A DNA stretch of 64,000 nt from Frankia umida (GTDB lineage Bacteria; Actinomycetota; Actinomycetes; Frankiales; Frankiaceae): assembly GCF_023242945.1 (NCBI RefSeq), contig NZ_JALKFT010000010.1, positions 1-64,000 of the forward strand, given 5' to 3'. Positions 9,034-17,666 of the stretch are shown here, piece after piece (position 1 is the first letter of the stretch; each line of letters opens with the position of its first letter). The notes beneath the pieces were generated by a model. It was not told the DNA's origin. It did no database searches and worked only from the letters and a program-made list of their open reading frames with translations. Position numbers and translations under genes: made by a program.

Positions 9034-10566
9034 TCAGGTGCCGCGTGCGGACAGGGCGCCGGGGCTTGGGGCGGTGCCCGGGACAGGTCCGCCGCCCCCG
9101 GCGGGTGCGGGGGCCGTCGCCGCAGCGGTCGCCGGGTTGGACGGGGGGGCCGTGGTCTCGGGCTGGTCGGAGACCGGGAGCGCGCTGCCTGCCTTCCAGG
9201 CGGCCCACGAGACCGACCAGTAGTTGCCCAGCTGGCTGGTGTCGGCGGGACGGCCGGTGTTGGAAATGTCGACAATGTCACCGAGGCGGCTGAGATTGTA
9301 GAACCACTCGGCGTCGGCTGGCGAGGCGTTCACGCAACCGTGGGAGACGTTGTCACGCCCCTGGCTCGGGACCGACCAGGGCGCCGAATGCACGTACTGC
9401 CCGCCGCTGGTGTAGTTCACCGCCCACTGGACCTTCTCGTAGTAGTAGTCCGGGTCGCCCTTGGGGACGCCGACCGTCGCCGAGTCCATGATCACCTCGG
9501 CGGACTTGCCGAGGATGTTGTGCGGACCGTCCATCGACGGGGTGCTCGGCTTGCCGAGACTGACCGGGAAGCTGCGCAGCAGGGTGCCGTTGCGGTAGAC
9601 GCGCATGGTGTGGGCCGCGGAGTCGACCTTGGAGATCTGCGCCGAGCCGATGACGAAGTCCATCGCGCGGTCCTTCACGCCGAAGCGGTCACCACCGACG
9701 TCCATACCGGCGAGGTTCGCCTCCACGTGCACCTGTGTGCCCGGGGTCCAGTACTGCTGCGGACGCCACACCACCAGCCGGTTGGTCACCCAGTGCCAGG
9801 CACCGAGCACCGGTGGGTCGGTGCGCACCGCCAGCCGCGACTGGATGGCGGCCCGGTCGGTCACCGCGGCGTTGAAGGTGAGGCTGATCGGCGCGCCCAC
9901 CCCGACGGTCTGCCCGGCGACCGGCTCCCAGGAGACCCGCATCGCCCGCTCCGGGGTGCCGGTCTCGAAGCTCGAGCGCACGGCGGTGGTGCCGGTGATG
10001 CCGGTGGCCGCGGTGGTGCTGGCGGCCACGTCGTAGCGGGACGCGGCGAACAGCCCCTGGTTGGAGGTCCAGGTCCTGCGGTCGGCGGAGAAGTCACCGA
10101 GCACGACACCCGCGTCGGTCTTCTCCGTGGTGCTGGCCTGCCGGTTCACGCTGACCTGTGCGAGCGGGGCGTTGGCCCGCACCACGACGTGATCGCCGAC
10201 GGCGACCCCGTCGACACCATCGCCCGGGGTGACCGTGACGCTGGCCGCCGGCGGCGGTGGCGCGGCGACCCCGGCCGGCGTGGACGAGCCGTTGCCCGAG
10301 GAGCAGGCGGCCAGCCCCAACGCCGCGACCAGTCCGAACGCGGCCCCGAACCGGCGCCCCGCCCGCCCGCCGGGACGACTCAGTGCCACGGTCGTGGCCT
10401 TCGAGCCGGACGGAACACCGGGAACGCCCGAGCGAACGGCGGCGGTCGGTTCGGATGCGGTGGCCATGCCGGACGCGGGCGCCTCACACGCGGCTGCCCG
10501 CCGGCGCCCCGGGAGCACCCACCCTCCCCGGGACGCACGTGAGGGCTTCATTACCGAGCGAGACAT
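9034..10566 (-). CDS. Lipoprotein L,D-transpeptidase (LdtMt2-like)
   Basis: A 510-residue cell-wall cross-linking enzyme that makes 3-3 (DAP-DAP) peptide bridges in peptidoglycan. After a long basic N-terminus comes a membrane segment with lipobox LGLAACSSG, so the mature protein is probably lipid-anchored outside. Two Ig-like domains (residues about 125-330) precede the YkuD catalytic domain, whose active site reads SHGCVNASPADAEWFY, with the nucleophilic Cys in HGCVN. The order Ig-Ig-YkuD is that of mycobacterial Ldt proteins. ATG 10566 is supported by AAGAGGG six bases upstream; ATG 10467 would also keep the signal peptide. Confidence 0.9.
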   Translation of the reverse strand: MSRSVMKPSRASRGGWVLPGRRRAAACEAPASGMATASEPTAAVRSGVPGVPSGSKATTVALSRPGGRAGRRFGAAFGLVAALGLAACSSGNGSSTPAGVAAPPPPAASVTVTPGDGVDGVAVGDHVVVRANAPLAQVSVNRQASTTEKTDAGVVLGDFSADRRTWTSNQGLFAASRYDVAASTTAATGITGTTAVRSSFETGTPERAMRVSWEPVAGQTVGVGAPISLTFNAAVTDRAAIQSRLAVRTDPPVLGAWHWVTNRLVVWRPQQYWTPGTQVHVEANLAGMDVGGDRFGVKDRAMDFVIGSAQISKVDSAAHTMRVYRNGTLLRSFPVSLGKPSTPSMDGPHNILGKSAEVIMDSATVGVPKGDPDYYYEKVQWAVNYTSGGQYVHSAPWSVPSQGRDNVSHGCVNASPADAEWFYNLSRLGDIVDISNTGRPADTSQLGNYWSVSWAAWKAGSALPVSDQPETTAPPSNPATAAATAPAPAGGGGPVPGTAPSPGALSARGT

Positions 10567-11360
10567 TCAACGCCCTCTTCCAAAGAACACGGCCGGCGCC
10601 ACTGCCGGACGGAAACCTTGCTTTGAACCGTACCCAGGGGTCGCCGCCCCGTCCCGTCGATCACGAAACGCTGTGCGTCATCCCCACGACAATTACTCGC
10701 CGTAGGGCCAATAAATACGGAGGGTAGCCCCCTCCGGGTATTCCCCATAAGCCCCTCCCCCTTCACCCATTCCGACGCACGGCGATCGAACGAAGTTGCC
10801 CGGGAACACATCAATTCCTGGACTGCCCGAATGCAGCGACCCACACATCCCACGCCATGGGTGACACAACCCGTCACCATCAGGCGACGTCACGCGCAAC
10901 CGTCACACGACCACCCGACGTCCGTTTCGACACCCACCGGCCCAGCTCGGGACCGCTGTCGGCGCGGCGGGATTCCCACCGGGAAACTGCGCGCCGGATG
11001 ACCATCCGGTCCGCACCGGGCCACCCCGCGCACCACGCGTGAGATCCACCATCCGGTGGACGTTCCGCCGACGACCGGTCGAGGGTGCGGCGGCGGGGTG
11101 ATGCGGAGATGGGGGACGGCCGCCCCGGGCCCTTCTGGCCGGACCGGCCGGACGGGCCCGTCCGAGGTAGTCCGGCCGGGGGCCGCCCGTCCAGGACCGC
11201 CGACCGAAGGCGGATGACTCGGCGGAAACAGTGCGGCAACGACGGCGCGGGGCGGCGGTCGGGACGGCCCCGGTCGCGCCAGGGATGAGGGTCGGCGGCA
11301 CGCTCGGTGGACGGGCCGGGGTACGGCGCCGTGTGACCGGGGCGAGATGAGGGAGACCAG
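10567..11360 (-). other. Long intergenic region with a hairpin in the transpeptidase leader
   Basis: Nearly 800 bases without a supported gene, between divergent ldt and uricase genes. On the minus strand the ldt leader contains a 7-bp stem (10718-10724 with 10730-10736, five-base loop) following a purine-rich GGGGGAGGGG stretch at about 10752-10762. A short frame starting in this leader overlaps the ldt start and could be a leader peptide, but evidence is thin. The rest (10880-11340) is GC-rich with frames open on all strands and no distinctive structure. Confidence 0.35.
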
Positions 11361-12263
11361 ATGGCGATCGTGCTCGGACCGAACCAGTTCGGAAAGGCGG
11401 AGGTACGCCTCGTACGGATCGACCGTTCCCGTACGGTGCACCACATCACCGACCTGAACGTCTCGACCGCCCTCCGCGGCGATTTTGACGATGCGCACCT
11501 GCTCGGCGACAATTCCCACATCCTCACGACCGACGCTCAGAAGAACACGGTGTACGCGTTCGCCCGGGAGTACGGGACAGGGCAGATCGAGGATTTCGCC
11601 CTACGCCTGGGGCGGCACTTCGTCGGTTCCTTCCCCTGGATCCACGGGGCGCGCGTCGAGATCGAGCAGTTCGCCTGGGAACGCATTGTCGTGGACGGCT
11701 CCCCACACGACCACGCATTCAGCCAGCCGGGCGGCGAGCGGCGGACCACGGTGGTCACCGTCGACGGACCGTCGGTCAGCGTCGTTTCCGGACTCGCCGG
11801 GCTTGTCGTGCTGAAGTCCACCGGTTCGGAGTTCCATGGATTTCCGCGTGACCGGTACACCACACTCGCCGAGACAACAGACCGTATTCTGGCCACCGAG
11901 GTAACCGCCCAGTGGCGTTATGTGACGACCGACCTGGACTTCGGGCCGCTTTTCGGCCGGGTCCGCGACGCGTTGGTGACCACCTTCGCCCAGGTGCACA
12001 GTCTCGCCCTGCAGCAGACCCTCTACCGGATGGGTGAGGCGGCCCTCACCGCCGTCGAGCAGGTGGCCGAGATTCGCATCTCGATGCCGAACAAGCACCA
12101 TTTCCTGGTGGACCTGTCCCCGTTTGGCCTGGACAACCCGGACATCGTCTATCAGGTGCCGGACCGTCCGTACGGTCTGATCGAGGCCACCGTTCTACGC
12201 GACGACGCCCCCACCGCCTCCGACCGGCCGCAGGCCCGGCCGGACACCACGTCCGCACCGTGA
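11361..12263 (+). CDS. Urate oxidase (factor-independent uricase)
   Basis: A 300-residue enzyme that oxidises urate to 5-hydroxyisourate with O2, without metal or cofactor. Family signatures are clear: QFGKAEVRLVRI with K12, ILTTDAQKNTVYA with T57 (the catalytic Lys-Thr pair), LKSTGSEFHGFPRDRYTTL, ETTDRILATEVTAQW with the urate-binding Arg, and MPNKHHF with the catalytic-network His near 246. GGGAG lies six bases before the ATG. No other purine-degradation gene is adjacent, so the gene stands alone and is convergent with the DUF62 gene. It allows purine nitrogen salvage. Confidence 0.93.
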   Translation: MAIVLGPNQFGKAEVRLVRIDRSRTVHHITDLNVSTALRGDFDDAHLLGDNSHILTTDAQKNTVYAFAREYGTGQIEDFALRLGRHFVGSFPWIHGARVEIEQFAWERIVVDGSPHDHAFSQPGGERRTTVVTVDGPSVSVVSGLAGLVVLKSTGSEFHGFPRDRYTTLAETTDRILATEVTAQWRYVTTDLDFGPLFGRVRDALVTTFAQVHSLALQQTLYRMGEAALTAVEQVAEIRISMPNKHHFLVDLSPFGLDNPDIVYQVPDRPYGLIEATVLRDDAPTASDRPQARPDTTSAP

Positions 12264-12361
12264 CGCGGCGTCGTCGACGGCTGGGAACCGACGCCAGCTC
12301 CGTGCGACGCCGCCGTGCGACTCCGGCGAGGCCCAGGGGGTCCTGGGTTCCCTCGACGGCT

Positions 12362-12378
12362 TCTCGCGGATCGCGAGA
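12362..12378 (+). terminator. Hairpin between convergent uricase and DUF62 genes
   Basis: A perfect 7-bp stem (TCTCGCG, GAT loop, CGCGAGA) in the 121-base gap between two convergent stops. It lacks a clear T-run, so it is a candidate shared terminator or transcription barrier only. Confidence 0.4.
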
Positions 12379-12384
12379 GGCGAC

Positions 12385-13308
12385 CTAAAGGTCCGGAGGG
12401 CCCAGCGGACGTAGCGCGAGGCGGTCGCCGGGCACCAGTGCCAGCCGGCTGGCCGCGTCGCCGTCCCGGAGGGCGATCGCCACCATCGCGGCGGCATCCA
12501 CGTACACCAGCACCTCACCCGACGGGACGGACCCGAAGGTCGTCCCCACCGCGACCAGGCGTCCAGCCTCGGACAGGCGCTGACCGGAGGTGGACGGCGC
12601 GGGGCCGGTCCGCGGGGTACGTCCGGCCGGCAGCCGCCGTAGTAGCGCCCGGGTGCCGGGGACGAGACCCGCCTCGGCGAGGCAGCCGCCCTCGGCGGCG
12701 AGCTGGACGTTGCCGAACCCGTCGACCAGCACGACCTCCGCGTCGAGCCCACCCGCCGACCCCAGCCGCGCGTACGCGGGCGGGAGGCGCACCAGGGTGG
12801 CGGGGTCACATGGTTCACCGAGGTCGGGCAGGGCGCGCCCGCCCAGCAGCGCGGCGGCGGCCGGCGCGAAGACGTCCCGGCCATGGAAGGTCGCGGGAAC
12901 GTCGGGCGCCACCGGCAGCACCACCGCCGCGACGATTCCCCCGAGCCGGTCGGCCGCCGCGATCAGCAGCCCGTTGTCCGGCCCGACGAGCCACCCGTGC
13001 GCCGCCCGCAGCGCCAGTGCCCGGCGCGCCGTGCCCACCCCGGGATCGACAACGGCGAGATGCACCGCCGCCGGTGGCAGCGCCGGCACCGTCTGCGCCA
13101 GCACGGTCGCGGCCCGCCGCACGTCCCCGGCCGGCACGAGATGGGTGATGTCGAGGATCCTCGCCGTCGGGACCGCCCGAAGGATCACACCGTGGCAGGC
13201 GGCCACGAATCCGTCGGCCAGCCCGTAGTCGGTGGTGAAACTGACAATCCCACCGGCGGCGCCCCCGGCGCTGCCAGGGCCCCTGTCGGGGCTGGCGTCG
13301 TCGCTCAC
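12385..13308 (-). CDS. DUF62-family S-adenosyl-L-methionine hydroxide adenosyltransferase
   Basis: About 307 residues from GTG 13308, which follows the DUF3099 stop by 13 bases and has GAGGG upstream. Signatures of the fluorinase/chlorinase/SAM-hydrolase superfamily are present: FTTDYGLADGFV at the N-terminus, ILDITHLVPAGDVRRAA, HLAVVDPGVGTARRALAL and VGPDNGLL. Family members without halide activity split SAM into adenosine and methionine using water or hydroxide; that is the likely reaction here. An internal Ala/Pro-rich segment (residues about 240-275) is longer than usual. It is coupled to the DUF3099 gene. Confidence 0.85.
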   Translation of the reverse strand: MSDDASPDRGPGSAGGAAGGIVSFTTDYGLADGFVAACHGVILRAVPTARILDITHLVPAGDVRRAATVLAQTVPALPPAAVHLAVVDPGVGTARRALALRAAHGWLVGPDNGLLIAAADRLGGIVAAVVLPVAPDVPATFHGRDVFAPAAAALLGGRALPDLGEPCDPATLVRLPPAYARLGSAGGLDAEVVLVDGFGNVQLAAEGGCLAEAGLVPGTRALLRRLPAGRTPRTGPAPSTSGQRLSEAGRLVAVGTTFGSVPSGEVLVYVDAAAMVAIALRDGDAASRLALVPGDRLALRPLGPPDL

Positions 13309-13321
13309 ACCATGCCCTCGC

Positions 13322-13786
13322 TCACACCGTGCTCTGGTGGACTCCCGCGTCGCCCGTCGTATCCGGCCCGGCGGCCCGGGAACCGTCCTCGGTCTGGCCC
13401 GTGGCATGGGTGCCGCCGGTGGACGGGCCGGTATGGACCCAGCCGGCCTCGTCCACCCAGCCGTCGCTGTCGACGACCTGATGGGCGGACGCCTCGATCG
13501 CCGCCGGGGCCTCCTGCGCCGCCCGCACCGGATCGTAGGTCACCGGCGTGCCACGTTCGGGCGCCGGGCCGCCGTTGGCGACCACCACCGCGACCCAGGG
13601 CAGGATCACGGCGACGCCGACCAGCAGGTAACGCGGCCAGCCGTGGAACACCAGCACGGCGAGCAGGAAGCACACCACCCGAAAGCCCATCGACGCCAGA
13701 TACCGCAGCTCACGACGGTGGATCTCCCACTGTCGTGACTGCCCGGCGGACGTGATGAGCACCGACCGCTCCTGCCTGAACCTCAC
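13322..13786 (-). CDS. DUF3099 membrane protein
   Basis: A 154-residue protein with a short cytoplasmic N-terminus (SVLITSAGQSRQWEIHRRELRYLASMGFRVVCF), two adjacent membrane spans (about residues 34-72) and an acidic hydrophilic C-terminus. The N-terminal half matches the actinobacterial DUF3099 family, whose function is unknown. It is first in a two-gene unit with the DUF62 enzyme downstream. A tandem repeat sits in its upstream region. Confidence 0.82.
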   Translation of the reverse strand: MRFRQERSVLITSAGQSRQWEIHRRELRYLASMGFRVVCFLLAVLVFHGWPRYLLVGVAVILPWVAVVVANGGPAPERGTPVTYDPVRAAQEAPAAIEASAHQVVDSDGWVDEAGWVHTGPSTGGTHATGQTEDGSRAAGPDTTGDAGVHQSTV

Positions 13787-13836
13787 CCGCGCACCTCGCC
13801 GCCTTCTCCCCGCCCGCCGTCGCCGCCGTCGGCTCC

Positions 13837-13905
13837 GCTGTCACCACCGGCACAGCTGTCACCACCGGCACAGCTGTCACCACCGGCGCAGCTGGCACCG
13901 CTGTG
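13837..13905 (+). repeat. 18-bp tandem repeat in a divergent promoter region
   Basis: Three near-identical 18-bp units (13837-13854, 13855-13872, 13873-13890) and a partial fourth, with the unit GCTGTCACCACCGGCACA. They lie 50-120 bases upstream of the DUF3099 gene in the 332-base gap to the divergent glycosyltransferase. The gap holds no supported gene. A frame reading VVTAVP repeats crosses it but looks incidental. Confidence 0.6.
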
Positions 13906-14118
13906 ACAGCACCCGACGGGACGCCCCGATGCAACCCGAGCCCGGACCCGGCGGTCACGTCCCGTCCCAATATCCTCTCTGTCGCCCGCACAGGAGAACC
14001 ATGCCCAGGTGGAACACGCCACGCCCATCGGCGGGGGGCACCAAGCTGTGCCGGAACGTTCATGTGGCGGTCGGCTGTGCGTCCGCGGAACAGCGTCAGG
14101 CACTGTCACGGTGCTCGT

Positions 14119-15234
14119 GTGCGCGTAGCCGTGATCACCGAGTCGTTTCTCCCGCACGTCGACGGGGTGACGAACACGGTGTGCCGAGTCCTGGAACATC
14201 TGCGTGACCACGGGCATGAGGCGATGGTGATCGCACCGGCTCCAGCTCCGGCGAGGCGGCGCACCGCGGCCCGGTCGCACGCGGACGCGCCGGTGGTGTG
14301 GGCACCGTCGGCACCGTTGCCGGGCTACCCGGCGTTCCGGTTCGCGTTGCCGTGGCCGGCGATGCCGGCGGCGCTGCGCGAGTTCGAACCGGACGTCGTC
14401 CACGTCGCGGCGCCCGCGGGGCTGGGCGCGCAGGCGGTGCTCGCCGCGCGTCGGCTCGGGGTGCCCAGTGTCGCCGTCTACCAGACCGATATCGCGGCGT
14501 TCGCCGCCCGCTACGGGCTGCGTGCCGCCGAACGCACGATCTGGCACTGGCTCGCCACGGTGCACCGGCACGCGGCGCGCACCCTGGCGCCGTCCTGGGA
14601 CGCGGTGGACGCGCTGCTGCGTCAGGGGGTGCAGCGGGTGGCCCGGTGGAGTCGAGGGGTGGATCTGGAGCGGTTCGACCCGGGGCACCGGGACGAGCGG
14701 CTGCGCGCGGAGCTCGCGCCGAACGGGGAGCTGCTCGTCGGCTATGTCGGCCGGCTCGCCCGGGAGAAGCGGGTGGACCTGCTCGCCTCGGTCGCCGATC
14801 TGCCCGGTACCCGGCTGGTGGTCGTCGGCGAGGGGCCGTCCCGCCCGGCCCTGGAGCGGCAGCTGCCGCACGCGGCGTTTCTGGGATTTCGCAGCGGGAA
14901 CGCGCTCTCGGCGGCGGTGGCGAGCCTGGACGTGTTCGTCCACACGGGCATGCACGAGACGTTCTGCCAGGCGGCGCAGGAGGCCAAGGCATCCGGTGTG
15001 CCGGTGGTCGCGCCCGCGGCCGGCGGCCTGTTGGACGTCGTCGAGCACGGCCGCACCGGTCTGCACTACACCCCGGGGGACCCGGCTGCGCTGCGCGGCC
15101 AGGTGGCACTGCTCGCGGGTGATCCCGCGCGGCGCGCGGCGATGGCGCGGGCGGCCCAGGAGTCGGTGGCCGGCTGCGGGTGGAGCGCGATCGGGGACGA
15201 GCTGCTCGGTCACTACCGCGACGTCCTGGGCTGA
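14119..15234 (+). CDS. GT4 glycosyltransferase, GDP-mannose-dependent MgtA-like
   Basis: About 371 residues from GTG 14119 (VRVAVITESFLPHVDGVTN), the usual N-terminus of this group; upstream in-frame sequence looks non-coding. GT-B fold: the N-terminal acceptor half contains HVAAPAGLGAQAV and SVAVYQTDIAAFAARYGL, and the C-terminal donor half has YVGRLAREKRVDLL and HETFCQAAQEAKASGVPVVAPAAGG with the E-x7-E catalytic/donor motif. Closest familiar relatives are actinobacterial MgtA-type mannosyltransferases that build mannosyl glycolipids at the cytoplasmic membrane face. Acceptor here is inferred. It heads a same-strand run with a second GT4 and an esterase. Confidence 0.85.
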   Translation: MRVAVITESFLPHVDGVTNTVCRVLEHLRDHGHEAMVIAPAPAPARRRTAARSHADAPVVWAPSAPLPGYPAFRFALPWPAMPAALREFEPDVVHVAAPAGLGAQAVLAARRLGVPSVAVYQTDIAAFAARYGLRAAERTIWHWLATVHRHAARTLAPSWDAVDALLRQGVQRVARWSRGVDLERFDPGHRDERLRAELAPNGELLVGYVGRLAREKRVDLLASVADLPGTRLVVVGEGPSRPALERQLPHAAFLGFRSGNALSAAVASLDVFVHTGMHETFCQAAQEAKASGVPVVAPAAGGLLDVVEHGRTGLHYTPGDPAALRGQVALLAGDPARRAAMARAAQESVAGCGWSAIGDELLGHYRDVLG

Positions 15235-15377
15235 ACGGGCGACGCCGACGAGTGGACGGGCCGGGGGCGGCCGGGTCGGGAACCCGGACGGTTCCTCGGC
15301 GCGGATGACGGAGCACGTGGGCCGCAGCGGATGGACGGGACCCGTCCGGACCGGGCCGGGCGTGCGAGGAGAAAGAG

Positions 15378-16616
15378 GTGGTCGGCGTGCGGATCGTGCA
15401 GGCGGCGAACTTCGTCGCACCGGCATCCGGCGGCATCCGGACGACTCTGCGTCAGCTCGCGGCGGGTTACACCGCCGCCGGGCATGAGGTCATCCAGATC
15501 CTGCCCGGCGAGCGGGACAGCGTCGAGGAGCTCGCGCACGCGCGGGTGGTGCGGGTGCGGGCGCCCCGGCTGGGCTCGACCGGCTACCGGGTGATCAGTC
15601 AGCCCTGGCGGGTGGCGGCGCTGCTGGAGGCCGAGGCACCCGACCGGCTGGAGGTGCACGACCGGGCGACGCTGGCCGGGCTCGGCCGGTGGGCGCGACG
15701 CAACGGGGTGCGCTCGCTGGTGGTCAGCCACGAGCGGCTCGACCGGCTGCTCGGCGCCTGGACTCCCCGGTCGCTGCGCGGCATGCTGCCGACCACCGCG
15801 ACGGCGGACCGGGCGAACACCGCGCTGGCCGCGCACTTCGACGCGGTGGTGACGACGACGGCGTGGGCGGCCGCCGAGTTCGTCCGCATCCACGCGCCGA
15901 ACCTGCGCCACATCCCGCTCGGCGTCGAACTGGACGCCTTCCACCCGGACCGTTGTGATCGGACGCTGCGCCGCGCGTTCGCCCGCGACCAGGAGGCGCT
16001 GCTGGTGGTCGCGAGCCGGCTCTCGCCGGAGAAGCGGGTCGATCTCGCCCTGGACGCGGTCGCCGAACTGGTCCGTCGGCGGGTGCCGGTGCGGCTGGTG
16101 ATCGCCGGTGACGGATCGGCCCGCGCCCGCCTCGAACGCCACGCCGCGGGCCTGCCCGTGACGTTCCTCGGTTTCGTGGCCGACCGTTCCCGCCTGGCCG
16201 GCCTGCTGGCCAGCGCCGACGTGGCGCTGGCCCCCGGACCGGTGGAGACCTTCGGTCTGGCCGCCCTCGAGGCGCTGGCCAGCGGCACACCGATCGTGGC
16301 GCACCATGCCAGCGCCGTCGCCGAACTGGTGGCCCCCGGTGTCGGCCTGGTCGCCGCCGGCAGCGGCTTCACCTTCGCCGACGCCGTCCGCGACCTGCTC
16401 GCCGCCCCCGCCCCGCCGGCCCGCCGCAATGCCGCCCGTGCCCGCGCCGAGCAGTTCACCTGGGCCGCGACGATCGCCGGTTTCCTCGCCTGCCACGCCG
16501 GCACCCCCCACGCCACCGCCACCGCTGCCGGTGCCGCTGCCGCTGCCGGTGCCGGTGCCGGTGCCGCACCGCCACCCCCGACGCCCGCGCCACCCGCGCC
16601 GCCGCTGGCGGCCTGA
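15378..16616 (+). CDS. GT4 glycosyltransferase with Ala/Pro-rich tail
   Basis: A 412-residue GT-B enzyme. The start is GTG with AGGAG six bases upstream. N-terminal FVAPASGGIRTTLRQLAAGYTAAGHEV and C-terminal VVASRLSPEKRVDLALDAVAEL, then PGPVETFGLAALEALASGTPIVAH (E-x7-E), define GT4. It differs enough from its neighbour to suggest a separate step on the same glycan. The last 35 residues are low complexity: Ala/Gly/Thr runs, then a Pro-rich end. The esterase gene starts ten bases after its stop, with its ribosome binding site overlapping this stop, so the two are likely co-translated. Confidence 0.85.
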   Translation: MVGVRIVQAANFVAPASGGIRTTLRQLAAGYTAAGHEVIQILPGERDSVEELAHARVVRVRAPRLGSTGYRVISQPWRVAALLEAEAPDRLEVHDRATLAGLGRWARRNGVRSLVVSHERLDRLLGAWTPRSLRGMLPTTATADRANTALAAHFDAVVTTTAWAAAEFVRIHAPNLRHIPLGVELDAFHPDRCDRTLRRAFARDQEALLVVASRLSPEKRVDLALDAVAELVRRRVPVRLVIAGDGSARARLERHAAGLPVTFLGFVADRSRLAGLLASADVALAPGPVETFGLAALEALASGTPIVAHHASAVAELVAPGVGLVAAGSGFTFADAVRDLLAAPAPPARRNAARARAEQFTWAATIAGFLACHAGTPHATATAAGAAAAAGAGAGAAPPPPTPAPPAPPLAA

Positions 16617-16626
16617 GGGCCCAGCG

Positions 16627-17643
16627 GTGGGCGTCAGGGTGGCCGCGGCACGGTTCGTCGCGCTGGGTGACAGCATCACCGTCGGCCTCGGGGACGGGGT
16701 GACCATGGGCCGCGAGCATCGCGGGACCGCGCCACCACGTGGTTTCGCCGCCCGGTTCGTCGACCTGCTCGGCCCGCCGGGCACGATCGACTACGCCAAC
16801 CTGGCCACCACCGGTGCCACCGCCCGGGACGTGCGGCTGCGCCAGCTACCGGCCGCGCTCGAGTGCGCACCGCAGTTGGCGACCGTCGTCGCCGGCATGA
16901 ACGACGTGCTCAAGCCCTCGTTCGACGCCCTGCGGCTACGCCAGGACCTGGTCTGGACGGTCAGCCGGCTGCGCGCCGAGGGGGCCACCGTGCTGACGGC
17001 GACGATGCCCGACCCGGGGCGGCTGCTGCGCCTGCCCACTCCCCTGGCCCGGCTGCTCACCGAACGGGTCGGGCGGCTCAACGCCGCGGTGTGGGCCACC
17101 GCCCGTCACGATCCCGGAGTGCTCGTCGTCGACCTCGGCCATCATCCGGCGGTGCGCCGGCGATCCACCTTCGACGTCGACCGGGTCCACCCCGGCCCGC
17201 ACGGACATCAGCTCATCGCCGAGGCCTTCACCCACCGGCTCAGCCAGGCCGCGGCGCCGCCGGCCGCGGGCCCGTTCACCGTCGGGAGGCCGCCTGCCGG
17301 GGTACCCCGCATCGAGGGGCGCGGTGAAACGGGCCGATCCGCCCGCGCACACGGCGCCGGTTCGACCCTCGGCGTCGGCCTCGCCGGAGCACCGGACGCC
17401 GCACCGGACGCGGCCCCGGCCGCTCCCGGCACGCTGCGGCACGGATTGTGGCTGGTGCAGGTCGGGATGCCGTGGCTGCTCGGGCGATGCCTGGCCGGCG
17501 GACGACGGCCATCGGACGACGCGCCGCACGCCGCGGGGGCACCCGGACATCCATCGGTGAAACCGGCCGGTAATGGGCTGATCGGGCCGTGGGAGGCACT
17601 CCGGCACGAAAATCTGGCGCTCAGCCACCCTCGGCGCGCCTGA
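16627..17643 (+). CDS. SGNH/GDSL-family esterase
   Basis: About 338 residues from GTG 16627. GAGGG straddling the previous stop codon lies eight bases upstream. Block I reads FVALGDSITVGLGD (nucleophile Ser), block III contains GMND and block V DRVHPGPHGHQL (Asp and His of the triad), which together define the SGNH hydrolase fold. No signal peptide is evident. The C-terminal third is Ala/Pro/Gly-rich and unlike the catalytic domain. Its position after two glycosyltransferases suggests deacylation of a glycolipid or an O-acyl sugar, which is inference. Confidence 0.82.
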   Translation: MGVRVAAARFVALGDSITVGLGDGVTMGREHRGTAPPRGFAARFVDLLGPPGTIDYANLATTGATARDVRLRQLPAALECAPQLATVVAGMNDVLKPSFDALRLRQDLVWTVSRLRAEGATVLTATMPDPGRLLRLPTPLARLLTERVGRLNAAVWATARHDPGVLVVDLGHHPAVRRRSTFDVDRVHPGPHGHQLIAEAFTHRLSQAAAPPAAGPFTVGRPPAGVPRIEGRGETGRSARAHGAGSTLGVGLAGAPDAAPDAAPAAPGTLRHGLWLVQVGMPWLLGRCLAGGRRPSDDAPHAAGAPGHPSVKPAGNGLIGPWEALRHENLALSHPRRA

Positions 17644-17666
17644 GCGGCCCACGATTGCCTACCGTA

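Noticed and set aside
10551..10748. Leader peptide starting MGNTRRGLPSVF upstream of the transpeptidase
   Set aside because: It has a purine-rich site in front, but it overlaps the transpeptidase start, has no regulatory stem-loop logic and its composition resembles other chance frames.
10567..10800. c-di-AMP (ydaO-type) riboswitch in the L,D-transpeptidase leader
   Set aside because: The leader has GGGTGAA and purine-rich words as in such riboswitches of cell-wall genes, but I could not fit the conserved core blocks or pairings.
13710..14063. Minus-strand frame with VVTAVP repeats, as an N-terminal extension or separate gene
   Set aside because: It is generated by the 18-bp tandem repeat, has a different frame from DUF3099 and no ribosome binding site.
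13783..15426. Long minus-strand open frame antisense to the MgtA-like gene
   Set aside because: It is a codon-position shadow of the plus-strand glycosyltransferase, which has clear GT4 motifs; similar antisense frames occur at 23158-25230, 31291-34023, 45553-47682 and 53375-55093 for the same reason.
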